64,000 nt of DNA from Agathobaculum sp. Marseille-P7918 (GTDB taxonomy: Bacteria > Bacillota > Clostridia > Oscillospirales > Butyricicoccaceae). The stretch covers positions 434,001-498,000 of the forward strand of contig NZ_UYYD01000002.1 in the NCBI RefSeq assembly GCF_900625105.1, written 5' to 3'. The notes under the pieces were generated by a model. The model saw only the letters and a program-made list of their open reading frames with translations. It did no database searches and was not told the origin of the DNA. The translations under genes were made by a program, and so were the position numbers. This document shows positions 41,160-51,511 of this stretch, piece by piece. The first letter of the stretch is position 1. Every line of letters starts with the position of its first letter.

Positions 41160-42188
41160 TCAGGAAAGCTCGATCACATGAAAACCCGCGGCTTTTTTGA
41201 TGCGGTTGGCGACCGCAAGGCCTAAGCCCTCGTCCGACGGGCACTGTGCCCAGATCTGCTGCACGTCCGTGTCGTCGAACGCGCGCAGGCGGTCAAACAC
41301 CTCGCGTGCCTGCGCGGCGAGGTCGTTCTGCGAGCCGAAGCGCTCGACCACGCAGGTGGGGAACAGGTCCCCATATTCGTCAAAGCACAGCACGCCGGTG
41401 GGGCCGGAGATATGCGCTGCGATGTATTCTGCTGTGCGCTGTGGGTCGCCGCGCACCACCGTCACAGGCGCTTTGGGCGCGTAGTGGCGGTATTTCATGC
41501 CGGGCGCAGACACGCGCACATCGTCGCCGATCTTCTCGTACAGCGCGCGATCGACCTCGACCTCGCCCAGCACGGTTTCGAGCTGCTCGAGCGTTACGCC
41601 GCCCGGCCGCAGCAGACGCGGCTTGTCAAGCGCGAGCGTCACGACCGTGGACTCCACGCCCACGCCGCACGGCCCGCCGTCCAGAATGGCGGCGATCTTG
41701 CCGTTCATGTCACGCAGGACGTGCTCGGCCGTCGTAGTGGACGGCCGTCCCGAGGTGTTGGCCGAGGGCGCCGCCAGCGGCACGCCCGCCGTGCGGATCA
41801 AATCGCGCGCCAGCGGGTGCGACGGCAGGCGGATGCCGACCGTTTCCAGCCCGCACGAGACCTCGTCCGGGATGCAGTCGCCCTTGGGCACGATCATGGT
41901 CAGCGGGCCGGGCCAGAACGCCTCGGCCAGCAGTTTGGCCTGCGGCGGCACCGCCGGGCACAGGTCGTAGATCTGATCAAACGCCGCGATGTGCACGATC
42001 AGCGGGTTATCCTGCGGGCGGCCCTTTGCGCGGAAGATTTTCGCCACCGCATCCCCATTTAGGGCGTTGGCAGCGAGTCCATAGACCGTTTCCGTGGGCA
42101 TGCCGACCACTTCGCCCTGCAAAATCAGGTCTGCGGCGGTTTTTACCGCGTTTTCATCTGTTTGTGGGGAAAGCATTATTGTTTCCAT
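41160..42188 (-). CDS. L-threonylcarbamoyladenylate synthase (Sua5/YwlC type)
   Basis: 342 residues, the long Sua5 form. The N-terminal YrdC domain has PTETVYGLAANA and KGRPQDNPLIVH. A linker leads to the C-terminal Sua5 domain (from about residue 240). It makes the TC-AMP intermediate for t6A37 in ANN-decoding tRNAs. It sits in the prfA operon, as in many Firmicutes. Confidence 0.94.
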   Translation of the reverse strand: METIMLSPQTDENAVKTAADLILQGEVVGMPTETVYGLAANALNGDAVAKIFRAKGRPQDNPLIVHIAAFDQIYDLCPAVPPQAKLLAEAFWPGPLTMIVPKGDCIPDEVSCGLETVGIRLPSHPLARDLIRTAGVPLAAPSANTSGRPSTTTAEHVLRDMNGKIAAILDGGPCGVGVESTVVTLALDKPRLLRPGGVTLEQLETVLGEVEVDRALYEKIGDDVRVSAPGMKYRHYAPKAPVTVVRGDPQRTAEYIAAHISGPTGVLCFDEYGDLFPTCVVERFGSQNDLAAQAREVFDRLRAFDDTDVQQIWAQCPSDEGLGLAVANRIKKAAGFHVIELS

Positions 42189-42215
42189 ATCTATTTCACT
42201 TCCATGTGGGGTTTA

Positions 42216-42428
42216 TCATCCAATAAAGACACTCGAAACCGTGACCAATCCACTCGGTGCGTCGATCACGCCGGTGTAAATGCCGATCGCGACCAGCACC
42301 ACGCCGACTGCGAGCAGCAGCAGCTTTTTCGTGATCTTGAGCACGAGCAGCACCAGATTGAGTACGACCAGCGCGCCGCCGATCGCCAGCCACGGCGCGG
42401 CCTGCGCAAGGTTCATCAGTTCGTTCAT
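42216..42428 (-). CDS. Small two-helix membrane protein in the prfA operon
   Basis: 70 residues. Two hydrophobic segments (PWLAIGGALVVLNLVLLVL and KLLLLAVGVVLVAIGIY) separated by KITK. AGGAG upstream of ATG. It lies between prfA and sua5, where prmC (release-factor methyltransferase) is often found. Function unknown. Confidence 0.7.
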   Translation of the reverse strand: MNELMNLAQAAPWLAIGGALVVLNLVLLVLKITKKLLLLAVGVVLVAIGIYTGVIDAPSGLVTVSSVFIG

Positions 42429-42446
42429 GGGGATTCTCCTTTCGGG

Positions 42447-43511
42447 TCAGGCCTCGCTCTGCGCCTTCAGCTTTTCGGCGGTGTCCGCCGCGATCAGCGC
42501 GTCCAGAATCTCGTCCATGTCGCCGTTCAGGAACTGGTCGAGCTTGTAGAGCGTCAGCTTGATGCGGTGGTCGGACACGCGGTTTTCCGGAAAGTTATAG
42601 GTGCGGATGCGCTCCGAGCGGTCGCCCGTGCCGACCTGACTTTTGCGGTCGGCCGCGATAGCGGCCTGCTGCTTTTCGACCTCGGCCTCATACAGCCGGC
42701 TGCGCAGCACGCGCAGCGCTTTGTCCTTGTTCTTGTGCTGGCTGCGCTCGTCCTGACATTCCACAACCGTGCCGGTCGGGATATGGGTGACGCGGATGGC
42801 CGAGGATGTTTTATTGATATGCTGGCCGCCCGCGCCCGATGAACGGAAGGTGTCGATGCGCAGATCGTTCGGGTCAAGGTAAAAGTCCACTTCTTCCGCT
42901 TCGGGCAGCACGGCGACGGTCGTCGTCGAGGTGTGCACGCGGCCCTGGCTCTCGGTTTCGGGCACGCGCTGCACGCGGTGGACGCCCGACTCGAACTTGA
43001 GCCGCGAATACACCTTGTCGCCCGCCACGCGGAACACGATCTCCTTGTAGCCGCCCAGCTCGGTCTCGGACGAACTCATCACCTCGGTCTGCCAACCGCG
43101 CTTGTCGGCATACATCGTGTACATCCGGTACAGGTCGGCTGCGAACAGCGCGCTTTCCTCGCCGCCCGCGCCGCCGCGGATTTCCACGAAAATATTTTTA
43201 TCGTCGTTCGGGTCCTTGGGCAGCAGCAGGATCTTGAGCTCGTCCTCGAGCCGTGCCACATCGTCCTTGGCCTGATGCAGCTCCTCCTGCGCCAGCTCCT
43301 TCATGTCCGGGTCGGACAGCATTTCGGTCGCGTCCGCGATGGTCTGCTGCGCCTGCTCATAGGCGCGGTAGGCCGCGACGATCGGCTCGAGCTCGTTGCG
43401 CTCTTTGAGCAGTTTCGCCGCGCGGTCGGGGTCGTCGTACAGCCCCGGCTCGGACAGACGGGCTTCCAGCTCATCCATGCGCTGGCACAGCCCTTTCACT
43501 TTTTCAAACAT
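42447..43511 (-). CDS. prfA: Peptide chain release factor 1
   Basis: 354 residues. The GGQ motif in [16 protein letters not shown] and the RF1-type anticodon-like tripeptide region ([15 protein letters not shown]) are present. Recognises UAA and UAG. Start 16 nt after the DUF218 gene ends. The gene for its methyltransferase PrmC is not adjacent. Confidence 0.97.
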   Translation of the reverse strand: MFEKVKGLCQRMDELEARLSEPGLYDDPDRAAKLLKERNELEPIVAAYRAYEQAQQTIADATEMLSDPDMKELAQEELHQAKDDVARLEDELKILLLPKDPNDDKNIFVEIRGGAGGEESALFAADLYRMYTMYADKRGWQTEVMSSSETELGGYKEIVFRVAGDKVYSRLKFESGVHRVQRVPETESQGRVHTSTTTVAVLPEAEEVDFYLDPNDLRIDTFRSSGAGGQHINKTSSAIRVTHIPTGTVVECQDERSQHKNKDKALRVLRSRLYEAEVEKQQAAIAADRKSQVGTGDRSERIRTYNFPENRVSDHRIKLTLYKLDQFLNGDMDEILDALIAADTAEKLKAQSEA

Positions 43512-43527
43512 GCGTTTCTCCTTCCCC

Positions 43528-44306
43528 TCAGACCGTCCAACGACCGGTCAGCATCAGCCCGAGGATCGAGCAGTATTCGCGGCAGCGCACGGCCACCCAC
43601 TGGGCAGGATACGGCGTGGGGGCGGGCACACCCAGCCCTTGCTCATAGCCCGCGCGGCGCAGCAGCACTTTGGCGCGCGCGAGGTGGTAGTCGCTCGTGA
43701 CGACCGCCGCGGTATAGCTCTCATGGTCGCGCGCTTCAGCCGTTTCGATCAGCGTGCGCGCGTTTTCCAGGTTTTCGATCGTGTTGGCGGACTTGTCCTC
43801 GCGCAGCAGGCGCGCGGGATCGACGCCCTTTTGCTCGGTCAGGTAAGCGAACATGGAGTCCGCTTCGGTGCACGGCTCATTGCCGCCCTGTCCGCCGCAC
43901 AGCACGGCTTTGCTGTCCGGGTTCGCGACCAGCAGGTCGGCCGCGGTGTCGCACCGCGCGGCCAGCGCCGCGGACGGCTGCCCGTCCGGGTTGACCAGCG
44001 CGCCGAGCACGATATAATAATCCGCCTGCGTGTCGGCTGTCTCCGTGCGCATGCCCGCCTGGATGACAAAAATCTGAATCGCGGCAAACGACAGGACAAA
44101 CAGCGCAAACAGCACGCGCCCGACCACCGCCAGCACGCGGCAGACGCGGAATCTCTCCCGCAGCCGCAGCACCAGCCACATCCCCGCGCAGCCGACGGCA
44201 AGCGCAAGGAAGAACGCCGCGCCGAAGCGCGACGGCGCCCACGGCAGCTGGATCACGCCGCCCACGGCGCACAGCGCCGCGAGCGCAAGCCAGAATTTGC
44301 GTTCGA

Positions 44307-44310
<4 letters not shown>
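43528..44310 (-). CDS. DUF218/YdcF-like membrane protein
   Basis: 260 residues from ATG 44310, which overlaps the abcF stop as ATGA. Three to four N-terminal hydrophobic segments precede a soluble DUF218 domain ([39 protein letters not shown]). YdcF/SanA/ElyC relatives act in envelope biology, but the reaction is unknown. Confidence 0.87.
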
Positions 44311-46235
<1,925 letters not shown>

Positions 46236-46354
46236 GTTCGCGGCTCCTTTCGATATTTCGATAATCGGTATTATTATAGCACGTTTCCCTGCCGCCGAAA
46301 ACCCCAAAACACCGTAAACGTCCCATATCGCGCCACAAGGCGCGCATAAAACAG

Positions 46355-46384
46355 AAAAGAACCGCCAAAAGGCGGTTCTTTTCA
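46355..46384. terminator. Terminator between GDPD-like gene and abcF
   Basis: AAGAACCGCC AAAA GGCGGTTCTT with A/T tails. Confidence 0.85.
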
Positions 46385-46385
46385 T

Positions 46386-46525
46386 AAAAGCCGAGGACAT
46401 GCGCCTCGGCTTTGATACAAGGAAGCGATTTTGTGTGCCGCATTGGCGCGCAAAATCGCGCAAGGGCTGTGTCCGCGCGTTTCGCGGCACAGCCCCTCTC
46501 GCGGAAAGCTGCACGCTTTCCGCAA
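46386..46525. repeat. Chain of intergenic hairpins
   Basis: Four consecutive inverted repeats: AAAGCCGAGG...CCTCGGCTTT, GCGATTTTG...CAAAATCGC, CTGTG...CACAG around cgcgcgtttcgcg, and GCGGAAAGC...GCTTTCCGC. TTTGATACAAGG (46411-46422) recurs in reverse complement at 51402-51413. Same style as 10571-10765 and 51297-51470. Confidence 0.6.
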
Positions 46526-46529
46526 AGCA

Positions 46530-47267
46530 TCAGTATCTCATCAGCGGAATCTGGTGCGGTTCGGACTCGCCCGCCGGCAGCAGCATGGCGGTGATATCCG
46601 GCCGCGCGGTTTCGATGAAATTGACGCCGCTGTGGATCAGTCCCGCCAGCGTGCGCTCGTTGCTCGTCGGCAGGCTCATCGTGAACAGCCCTGCCTGCCG
46701 GCAGGCCAGAATCAGCTGCGGCGTCAGGTCGCCGGCCGCGGCGCGCAGGCCGAACAGCCCTGTTGTCTGCGCGGCCTGCACCAGCGCGTCGATGTTATCC
46801 GGCAGCGCGGGCAGTTCGCCCATGATGTGCAGGTCAGGATTGGCCACCGCGATGCGCGCGGCTTCCACCAAACCCAGTCCGACGAAAATCGTATCGTCCA
46901 GATAATTCGCATGGCGCAGCGTCATGCGCAGCTGCGGCAGCAGCGTCTGGTTATGTACCGTGATGGCAAGCTTTGCCTGACAGGTGCGCGCCAGCTCGAT
47001 GGCCTGTCCGGCCGGGATGAGCTGCGGCGCCGCCTGATGCAGTTCGGCATAGCTGTAATCGGCGATGTTCATGTGCGTGCCGTCGGTCGCCACGCAGTAG
47101 CCGTCCGACGAGAGTACGGCGATGCCGTCCGCGGTCATATCGACCGACAGGCAGCAGCCCTTGGCGCCCTCTTCGTTGCCGGCAAGGATGGATTCCAGCC
47201 CATCCCGCTCGGTGTCCATGCAGCCGACCGAGGACAGGACAAAAATCTCCTTATTGGTATAATACAA
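46530..47267 (-). CDS. Degenerate glycerophosphodiester phosphodiesterase-like protein
   Basis: 245 residues with the TIM-barrel layout of GDPD proteins but altered active-site positions. The usual HRG near the N-terminus reads SVG. The EfDv...TkDg...HD block reads LSVDMTADGIAVLSSD, so both catalytic histidines and the first Glu are gone. It is therefore probably a non-catalytic relative or binds another ligand. It sits 21 nt downstream of the cyclophilin gene and is likely co-transcribed with it. Confidence 0.65.
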   Translation of the reverse strand: MYYTNKEIFVLSSVGCMDTERDGLESILAGNEEGAKGCCLSVDMTADGIAVLSSDGYCVATDGTHMNIADYSYAELHQAAPQLIPAGQAIELARTCQAKLAITVHNQTLLPQLRMTLRHANYLDDTIFVGLGLVEAARIAVANPDLHIMGELPALPDNIDALVQAAQTTGLFGLRAAAGDLTPQLILACRQAGLFTMSLPTSNERTLAGLIHSGVNFIETARPDITAMLLPAGESEPHQIPLMRY

Positions 47268-47288
47268 TACCGTTCCCCTTCTTTCTGC

Positions 47289-47807
47289 TTACAGGGTTTC
47301 TGGCTCCTCGTACTCCACGCCCATCGTATCAACGGTGACGGACTTCATTTTCTGCTCCTGACGGGGGCGATCATGCCAGTCGCGCGGGGTGTTGACGATG
47401 CCGTCCACCACATCCATGCCTTCGATGACCATGCCGAAGGAGGCATACTGGCCGTCGAGGTGGGGCGCATCCTCAGTCATGATGAAGAACTGGCTGCCCG
47501 CGGAATCCGGCGCCATCGTGCGCGCCATGGAAAGCACGCCGCGGGTGTGGTTCAGGTCGTTCTGGAAGCCGTTGGCGGTGAACTCGCCGCGGATCTCATA
47601 GCCCGGGCCGCCCATACCGGTGCCGTCCGGGTCGCCGCCCTGGATCATAAAGCCCGGGATGACGCGGTGGAAAATCGTGCCGTTATAAAAGCCCTTCTGA
47701 ATCAGGGAAATGAAATTGCGCACAGTATTGGGTGCGACCTCGGGATACAGTTCCGCGCGGATGACGCCGCCCTGTTCCATTTCGATCGTAACAATCGGAT
47801 TATTCAT
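47289..47807 (-). CDS. Cyclophilin-type peptidyl-prolyl cis-trans isomerase
   Basis: 172 residues from ATG 47807 (MNNPIVTIEMEQGGVI). Catalytic Arg in FHRVIPGFMIQGGD and the QFFIMTEDAPHLDGQYASFG core are intact. No signal peptide, so cytoplasmic. An upstream in-frame start lacks a better ribosome-binding site. Confidence 0.93.
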   Translation of the reverse strand: MNNPIVTIEMEQGGVIRAELYPEVAPNTVRNFISLIQKGFYNGTIFHRVIPGFMIQGGDPDGTGMGGPGYEIRGEFTANGFQNDLNHTRGVLSMARTMAPDSAGSQFFIMTEDAPHLDGQYASFGMVIEGMDVVDGIVNTPRDWHDRPRQEQKMKSVTVDTMGVEYEEPETL

Positions 47808-47912
47808 CGTTATTCTCACTCCATCATTGCGGTTTACAAACGTATATATATGTATTGTAACAAATTTCCCTATAAACAGCAAGTCCTGTTTCCATAATGA
47901 AACTCTGTGCGG

Positions 47913-48142
47913 TCATCCACAGCGTCCGGGTCAAAAAATCCACTTTATGCACAGATCTTTCCACAGCCCATCTGGGGATAACCCTGTGTACAAAGTGGAT
48001 AACTTTCAGTAATTGACCCCGCAAGCATCCCAATCCAGCGGGAATCGCGTTTACATATTGTAATATTGCCTGTGGAAAGCCGGAGCAGGGGATAATTGTG
48101 CACACCCTGCGGCACACTGATTGTGTGAACACTTGTGCATAA
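47913..48142. other. Cluster of DnaA-box-like 9-mers upstream of tepA
   Basis: Sites one mismatch from TTATCCACA: tcatccaca 47913-47921 (+), ttatgcaca 47945-47953 (+), tggggataa 47973-47981 (-), agtggataa 47994-48002 (-), tgtgcataa 48134-48142 (-). Two weaker ctttccaca forms occur at 47957-47965 (+) and 48071-48079 (-). No dnaA, dnaN or rpmH is near. It may be a DnaA-binding regulatory or titration site. Confidence 0.45.
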
Positions 48143-48156
48143 AAGGAGGAGTCACC

Positions 48157-48840
48157 ATGGCAGAGGACAATCCAACCATCCAGGCACCGGAGGAAAACAA
48201 CATTGCGGAAACCGGTTCGATCACCGCAAAGACCGCGCGCGGCACGGTACACTGCATCACGATCGTCGGCCAGATCGAAGGGCACATGGAGCTGCCCGCG
48301 CAGAACAAGACGACCAAATACGAGCATTTGATCCCGCAGATCACCGCGGTCGAGCAGGCCGAGGAGATCGACGGCATGCTGATCCTGCTCAACACGGTCG
48401 GCGGCGATGTGGAAGCCGGTCTTGCCATCGCCGAGCTGATCGCAGGCATGACCAAGCCGACGGTTTCGCTCGTGCTGGGCGGCGGACACTCGATCGGCGT
48501 GCCGCTGGCCGTCGCGGCGAAAAAAAGCTTTATCGCGGCGTCGGCCGCCATGACCATTCATCCCGTGCGCATGAACGGCACGATCATCGCCGTGCCGCAG
48601 GCATTCGAATATCTCGCCAAAATTCAGGAGCGGATCGTCGATTTCATCACCAGTCACTCGCACATCACCGCAGAGCGCCTGCAGCGGCTCATGCGCGAGA
48701 CCGGCCAGCTGACCGCGGATGTCGGCACGGTGATCTCGGGCAAGCAGGCGGTCGAACTCGGTCTGATTGACGCGGTCGGCACGCTGTCCGACGCGCTCGA
48801 CGCGCTGTACGACATGATCGGCAAATCGCCCACATCCTGA
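48157..48840 (+). CDS. tepA: ClpP-class protease TepA/YmfB-like
   Basis: 227 residues from ATG 48157 behind AAAGGAGGA. The Ser nucleophile lies in [12 protein letters not shown], and the [20 protein letters not shown] segment matches the ClpP-fold oxyanion region. TepA-like proteins are Firmicutes ClpP relatives of unclear substrate, linked in Bacillus to protein translocation and spore protein turnover. Usually next to ftsK, which is not seen here. A cluster of DnaA-box-like sites lies immediately upstream. Confidence 0.88.
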   Translation: MAEDNPTIQAPEENNIAETGSITAKTARGTVHCITIVGQIEGHMELPAQNKTTKYEHLIPQITAVEQAEEIDGMLILLNTVGGDVEAGLAIAELIAGMTKPTVSLVLGGGHSIGVPLAVAAKKSFIAASAAMTIHPVRMNGTIIAVPQAFEYLAKIQERIVDFITSHSHITAERLQRLMRETGQLTADVGTVISGKQAVELGLIDAVGTLSDALDALYDMIGKSPTS

Positions 48841-48842
48841 CA

Positions 48843-49903
48843 CAACAACAAAGGCCCCGTCACCCGACGAGGCCTTTTACTTCCAGATTTCCATAGATTC
48901 TCTTTTCCCAGCAGGATTTTTCCCGCTGTATTTATTTTTTCTGCGCGGATGGATTTCTCTTTTGTTCCCCTTCCGTTACCCTGTCACGGCGTCCGCCATG
49001 TACATCGGAATGAAACCTGGATCCGATCCGTTTTTGCAGTTTTATGAAGCTATCCATTTTTACCGGCGATGCTTTTTGCTCCGGCGATACTTTTTCTGTT
49101 CCGGTATTCCGGAAATCAAAAGCCCGGTTTGCGCGATATAAATTTGATATCTTCGGTTGACTGCTTATCTTGCTTTCCTGTTTTCACAGGATTTTTTATC
49201 CTATCGTTCACGGGAGTCGCCCGACTGCGGTTCGTTTGGTAATGAACATTTTGGTTTTTTACCTTTTTTGATACATTCGGGAACTCTATATGAATATTTG
49301 GATGCGTCTCTTACTCGGCGGGTGATCGTTCGATTCTGTTCCTGTTTGCCCGAGTCACTTTCAGCAAGTTTTGATATCATCTCAATCTTGTGCTCTGACT
49401 CGCTTTTGCGGCATCATACTCATCAGTATGCCCATCGGCCATTTGGATGCGCACTATTTTTGGCTTTTGCAGGCATCGTTACGGATTCTTTTCATTCGCC
49501 AACGCATCGTTTTTCAGGGTTCTTTCATGCTCGAACCTTACTTTCCTGCTGCCTCGATCCACTTGCATCGTCAGTATGTTTCACGGATGGATATCACGAG
49601 GATAGCTTCCTCAAAGGTGCCGTTCCTTACTTCATTCAGAAGTCGATCGCGCTTTTCAGGCGGTTCGTTTTACTGGTCTGGAACTCGCTCATTTTTATAG
49701 CTATCACCTTGATCGTTTCGGTTACAGCGTCGCGGCGAGTCCCGCGAACTGGTAGGATGCTTCTTCTGTTACCATTGGACTCACCTCTTTCTCCGGTCGT
49801 ATTTGGCTACACGCCAGTCCTTTCAGAATAAGAATGGGTTATCGCCTTTTTGTAAAGCCCCTGCTTTACTTCCCTCTTGGTGTTTGCCCTTATCTTTTCT
49901 GTG
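48843..49903 (-). ncRNA. Candidate large structured noncoding RNA (about 1.05 kb)
   Basis: A purine-rich minus-strand transcript is predicted. Promoter TTGACG (49932-49937) and TATTAT (49909-49914), 17-nt spacer; terminator hairpin 48850-48877. Between them no credible ORF exists on either strand. Hairpins include 49852-49869, 49734-49743 with 49777-49785 (nested inner stem), 49597-49611, 49518-49537, 49411-49432, 49351-49357 with 49396-49402 (nested), a GAAA-capped CCTGT/ACAGG at 49177-49190, and 48909-48928. Three stems, including the terminator, contain pairs that are G-U only on the minus strand and C-A mismatches on the plus strand. Size recalls OLE, GOLLD and ROOL RNAs, but I could not match it to any. 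Confidence 0.65.
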
Positions 49904-49908
49904 ACATT

Positions 49909-49937
49909 ATAATATCATCAACATTGCACAACGTCAA
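49909..49937 (-). promoter_or_regulatory. Promoter of the candidate large RNA
   Basis: TTGACG and TATTAT with 17-nt spacer on the minus strand; an overlapping TATAAT at 49906-49911 has a 20-nt spacer. Confidence 0.65.
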
Positions 49938-50005
49938 GTGTTATTTTCTGTTTTTTCATGGTTAATTTGCACGAAAGAAAAGCGCTTCTTTCAGCGTTTT
50001 CCCTC

Positions 50006-50122
50006 TTTTCAAGAATGGCGGATTTTGCTATAATGGTTATGTTGGGTGTGTTATCCGCCCAGCTGATCGGTAAGAAACAAATAACGCTGTCTCGGGGGTC
50101 GGTTCGACCCCCTTTTTTTCAA
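50006..50122 (+). promoter_or_regulatory. Promoter and attenuator-like leader before the second alcohol dehydrogenase
   Basis: TATAAT (50029-50034) with TTTTCA 17 nt upstream. The ~95-nt leader can form GTTAT...ATAAC and TGGG...CCCA stems and then an intrinsic terminator GGGGGTC GGTTC GACCCCC followed by seven T (about 50094-50119), all before the ribosome-binding site. I do not recognise a known riboswitch class. Confidence 0.6.
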
Positions 50123-50138
50123 AGGAGGTACAATAATA

Positions 50139-51296
50139 GTGGATATCTTCAGCTTTTACATGCCGACCCGCCTGTTCTTCGGCCACGGCGCGGTGAAAAA
50201 GCTCGCGCGCGCCCGCCTGCCGGAAGGCCGCGGCCTGATCATCACCGGCGGCACCTCGACCACCCGCCTGGGCTATGTCGCCAAGGTGGCCGACGCGCTG
50301 GCCGAAGCCGGACACGAAACCCTTGTATATAATAAGGTGCAGCCCAACCCGACCATCGAGGGCGTGCGCGAGTGCGCCGCGCTGTGTCGCGCAGAAAACA
50401 TTGCGTTTGTTGTCGGCCTCGGCGGCGGCTCGTCGATCGACACGGCCAAGGCGGTCGCGATCATGGCGACCAACGACGGCGACTGGTGGGACTACATCCA
50501 CGGCGGCACGGGCGGCGGCAAGCGCATCGCCAAGGCCGGCCTGCCGATCGTCGCCATCCCGACCACCGCGGGCACGGGCACCGAAGCCGACCCGTTCACG
50601 GTCATCACCAACGGCGAAGAGAAGATCGGCGGCGGCGGGGAAAAGTGCTTCCCGACCATTTCGATCGTCGATCCCGACTTTATGATGACCGTCCCGCCGC
50701 ACCTGACCGCGTATCAGGGCTTTGACGCATTCTTCCACGCGGCGGAAGGCTATATCGCCACGACTGCCTCGCCCATCAGCGAGATGTTCTCGCTCAAGGC
50801 CATCGAGCTGATCGGCCGCTCGCTCGCAACCGCCGTGCACGAAGGCGGCAACGCGGAAGCGCGCGCGGACGTCGCGCTGGCGAACACGCTGGCGGGTTTT
50901 GTCGAAACGCTGTCCAGCTGCACGGGCGAGCACGCCATCGAGCACGCGCTGAGCGCGTTCCACCCGGCGCTGCCGCACGGCGCGGGCCTGATCATGATTT
51001 CCAAGGCGTACTGGAGCCGCTTTTTCGAGTCCTCGGGCGACAAACTGGTGAATATCGCCCGCGCACTCGGCAAGACCGACGCGGCAAAGCCCGAGGATTT
51101 CATCACCGTCCTGGGCGAGATGCAAAAGCGCTGCAATGTCAGCGACCTGCGCCTGTCGGGTTACGGCGTGCAGCAGGAGGACTTCGGCAAGATTGCGGAC
51201 AACGCCATCGACACGATGGGCGGCCTGTTCCGCGTCGATCCGCGGCCGCTCACGCGCGAGGATATCATCGCGATTTTGGCGGAAAGCTATAAGTAA
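50139..51296 (+). CDS. Iron-containing alcohol dehydrogenase
   Basis: 385 residues from GTG 50139, behind AAAGGAGGT. Cofactor motif GLGGGSSIDTAKAV; iron-site residues in GFDAFFHAAEGY, HAIEHALSAFHPALPHG. This is the classical iron-type ADH with all metal ligands, distinct from the butanol-dehydrogenase-like enzyme at 13258. Likely NAD(H)-dependent reduction of short aldehydes. The terminator-containing leader suggests attenuation control. Confidence 0.92.
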   Translation: MDIFSFYMPTRLFFGHGAVKKLARARLPEGRGLIITGGTSTTRLGYVAKVADALAEAGHETLVYNKVQPNPTIEGVRECAALCRAENIAFVVGLGGGSSIDTAKAVAIMATNDGDWWDYIHGGTGGGKRIAKAGLPIVAIPTTAGTGTEADPFTVITNGEEKIGGGGEKCFPTISIVDPDFMMTVPPHLTAYQGFDAFFHAAEGYIATTASPISEMFSLKAIELIGRSLATAVHEGGNAEARADVALANTLAGFVETLSSCTGEHAIEHALSAFHPALPHGAGLIMISKAYWSRFFESSGDKLVNIARALGKTDAAKPEDFITVLGEMQKRCNVSDLRLSGYGVQQEDFGKIADNAIDTMGGLFRVDPRPLTREDIIAILAESYK

Positions 51297-51470
51297 ACTT
51301 CGATCGAACCGTGCAGGTTCGATCGAGCAGGACGCACCGCGGCATAGCCGCGGATGCGCCCGAAGCTGCGCAAAGTTCCGATAAACGAAACTTTGCTCCG
51401 CCCTTGTATCAAACGCCCGGCAAAGCGGGGCGTTTGATGAAAAAGCCTGCGATTGCAGGCTTTTTCTATC
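51297..51470. repeat. Chain of intergenic hairpins between alcohol dehydrogenase and asparaginase
   Basis: Consecutive stems: CGATCGAACC/GGTTCGATCG, a cgcggcatagccgcgg stem, CAAAGTTCCG/CGAAACTTTG, ATCAAACGCC/GGCGTTTGAT and AAAAGCCTGC/GCAGGCTTTT; the last is a normal terminator. CCTTGTATCAAA (51402-51413) is the reverse complement of 46411-46422. Confidence 0.6.
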
Positions 51471-51511
51471 CGATTGCGCGCCTTTCGGCGCGGGAAAGGG
51501 GAGGACCCACG

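Noticed and set aside
47883-48156. Chromosomal replication origin
   Set aside because: DnaA-like boxes are present but dnaA, dnaN, recF, rpmH and gyr genes are absent, and a clear A+T-rich unwinding region was not seen. Kept as a binding-site cluster only.
49300-49800. Possible frameshifted pseudogene on the minus strand (protein-like fragments such as LNEVRNGTFEEAI)
   Set aside because: The fragments fall in different frames, are rich in Lys/Arg/Glu as any purine-rich RNA would be, and overlap the paired stems. A decayed gene cannot be fully excluded but fits worse than structured RNA.
49157-49831. Plus-strand 224-codon ORF in the gene-free region
   Set aside because: Composition is dominated by Phe, Ser, Leu and Cys from pyrimidine-rich DNA, there is no ribosome-binding site, and no domain is recognisable. 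The minus-strand RNA explains the region better.
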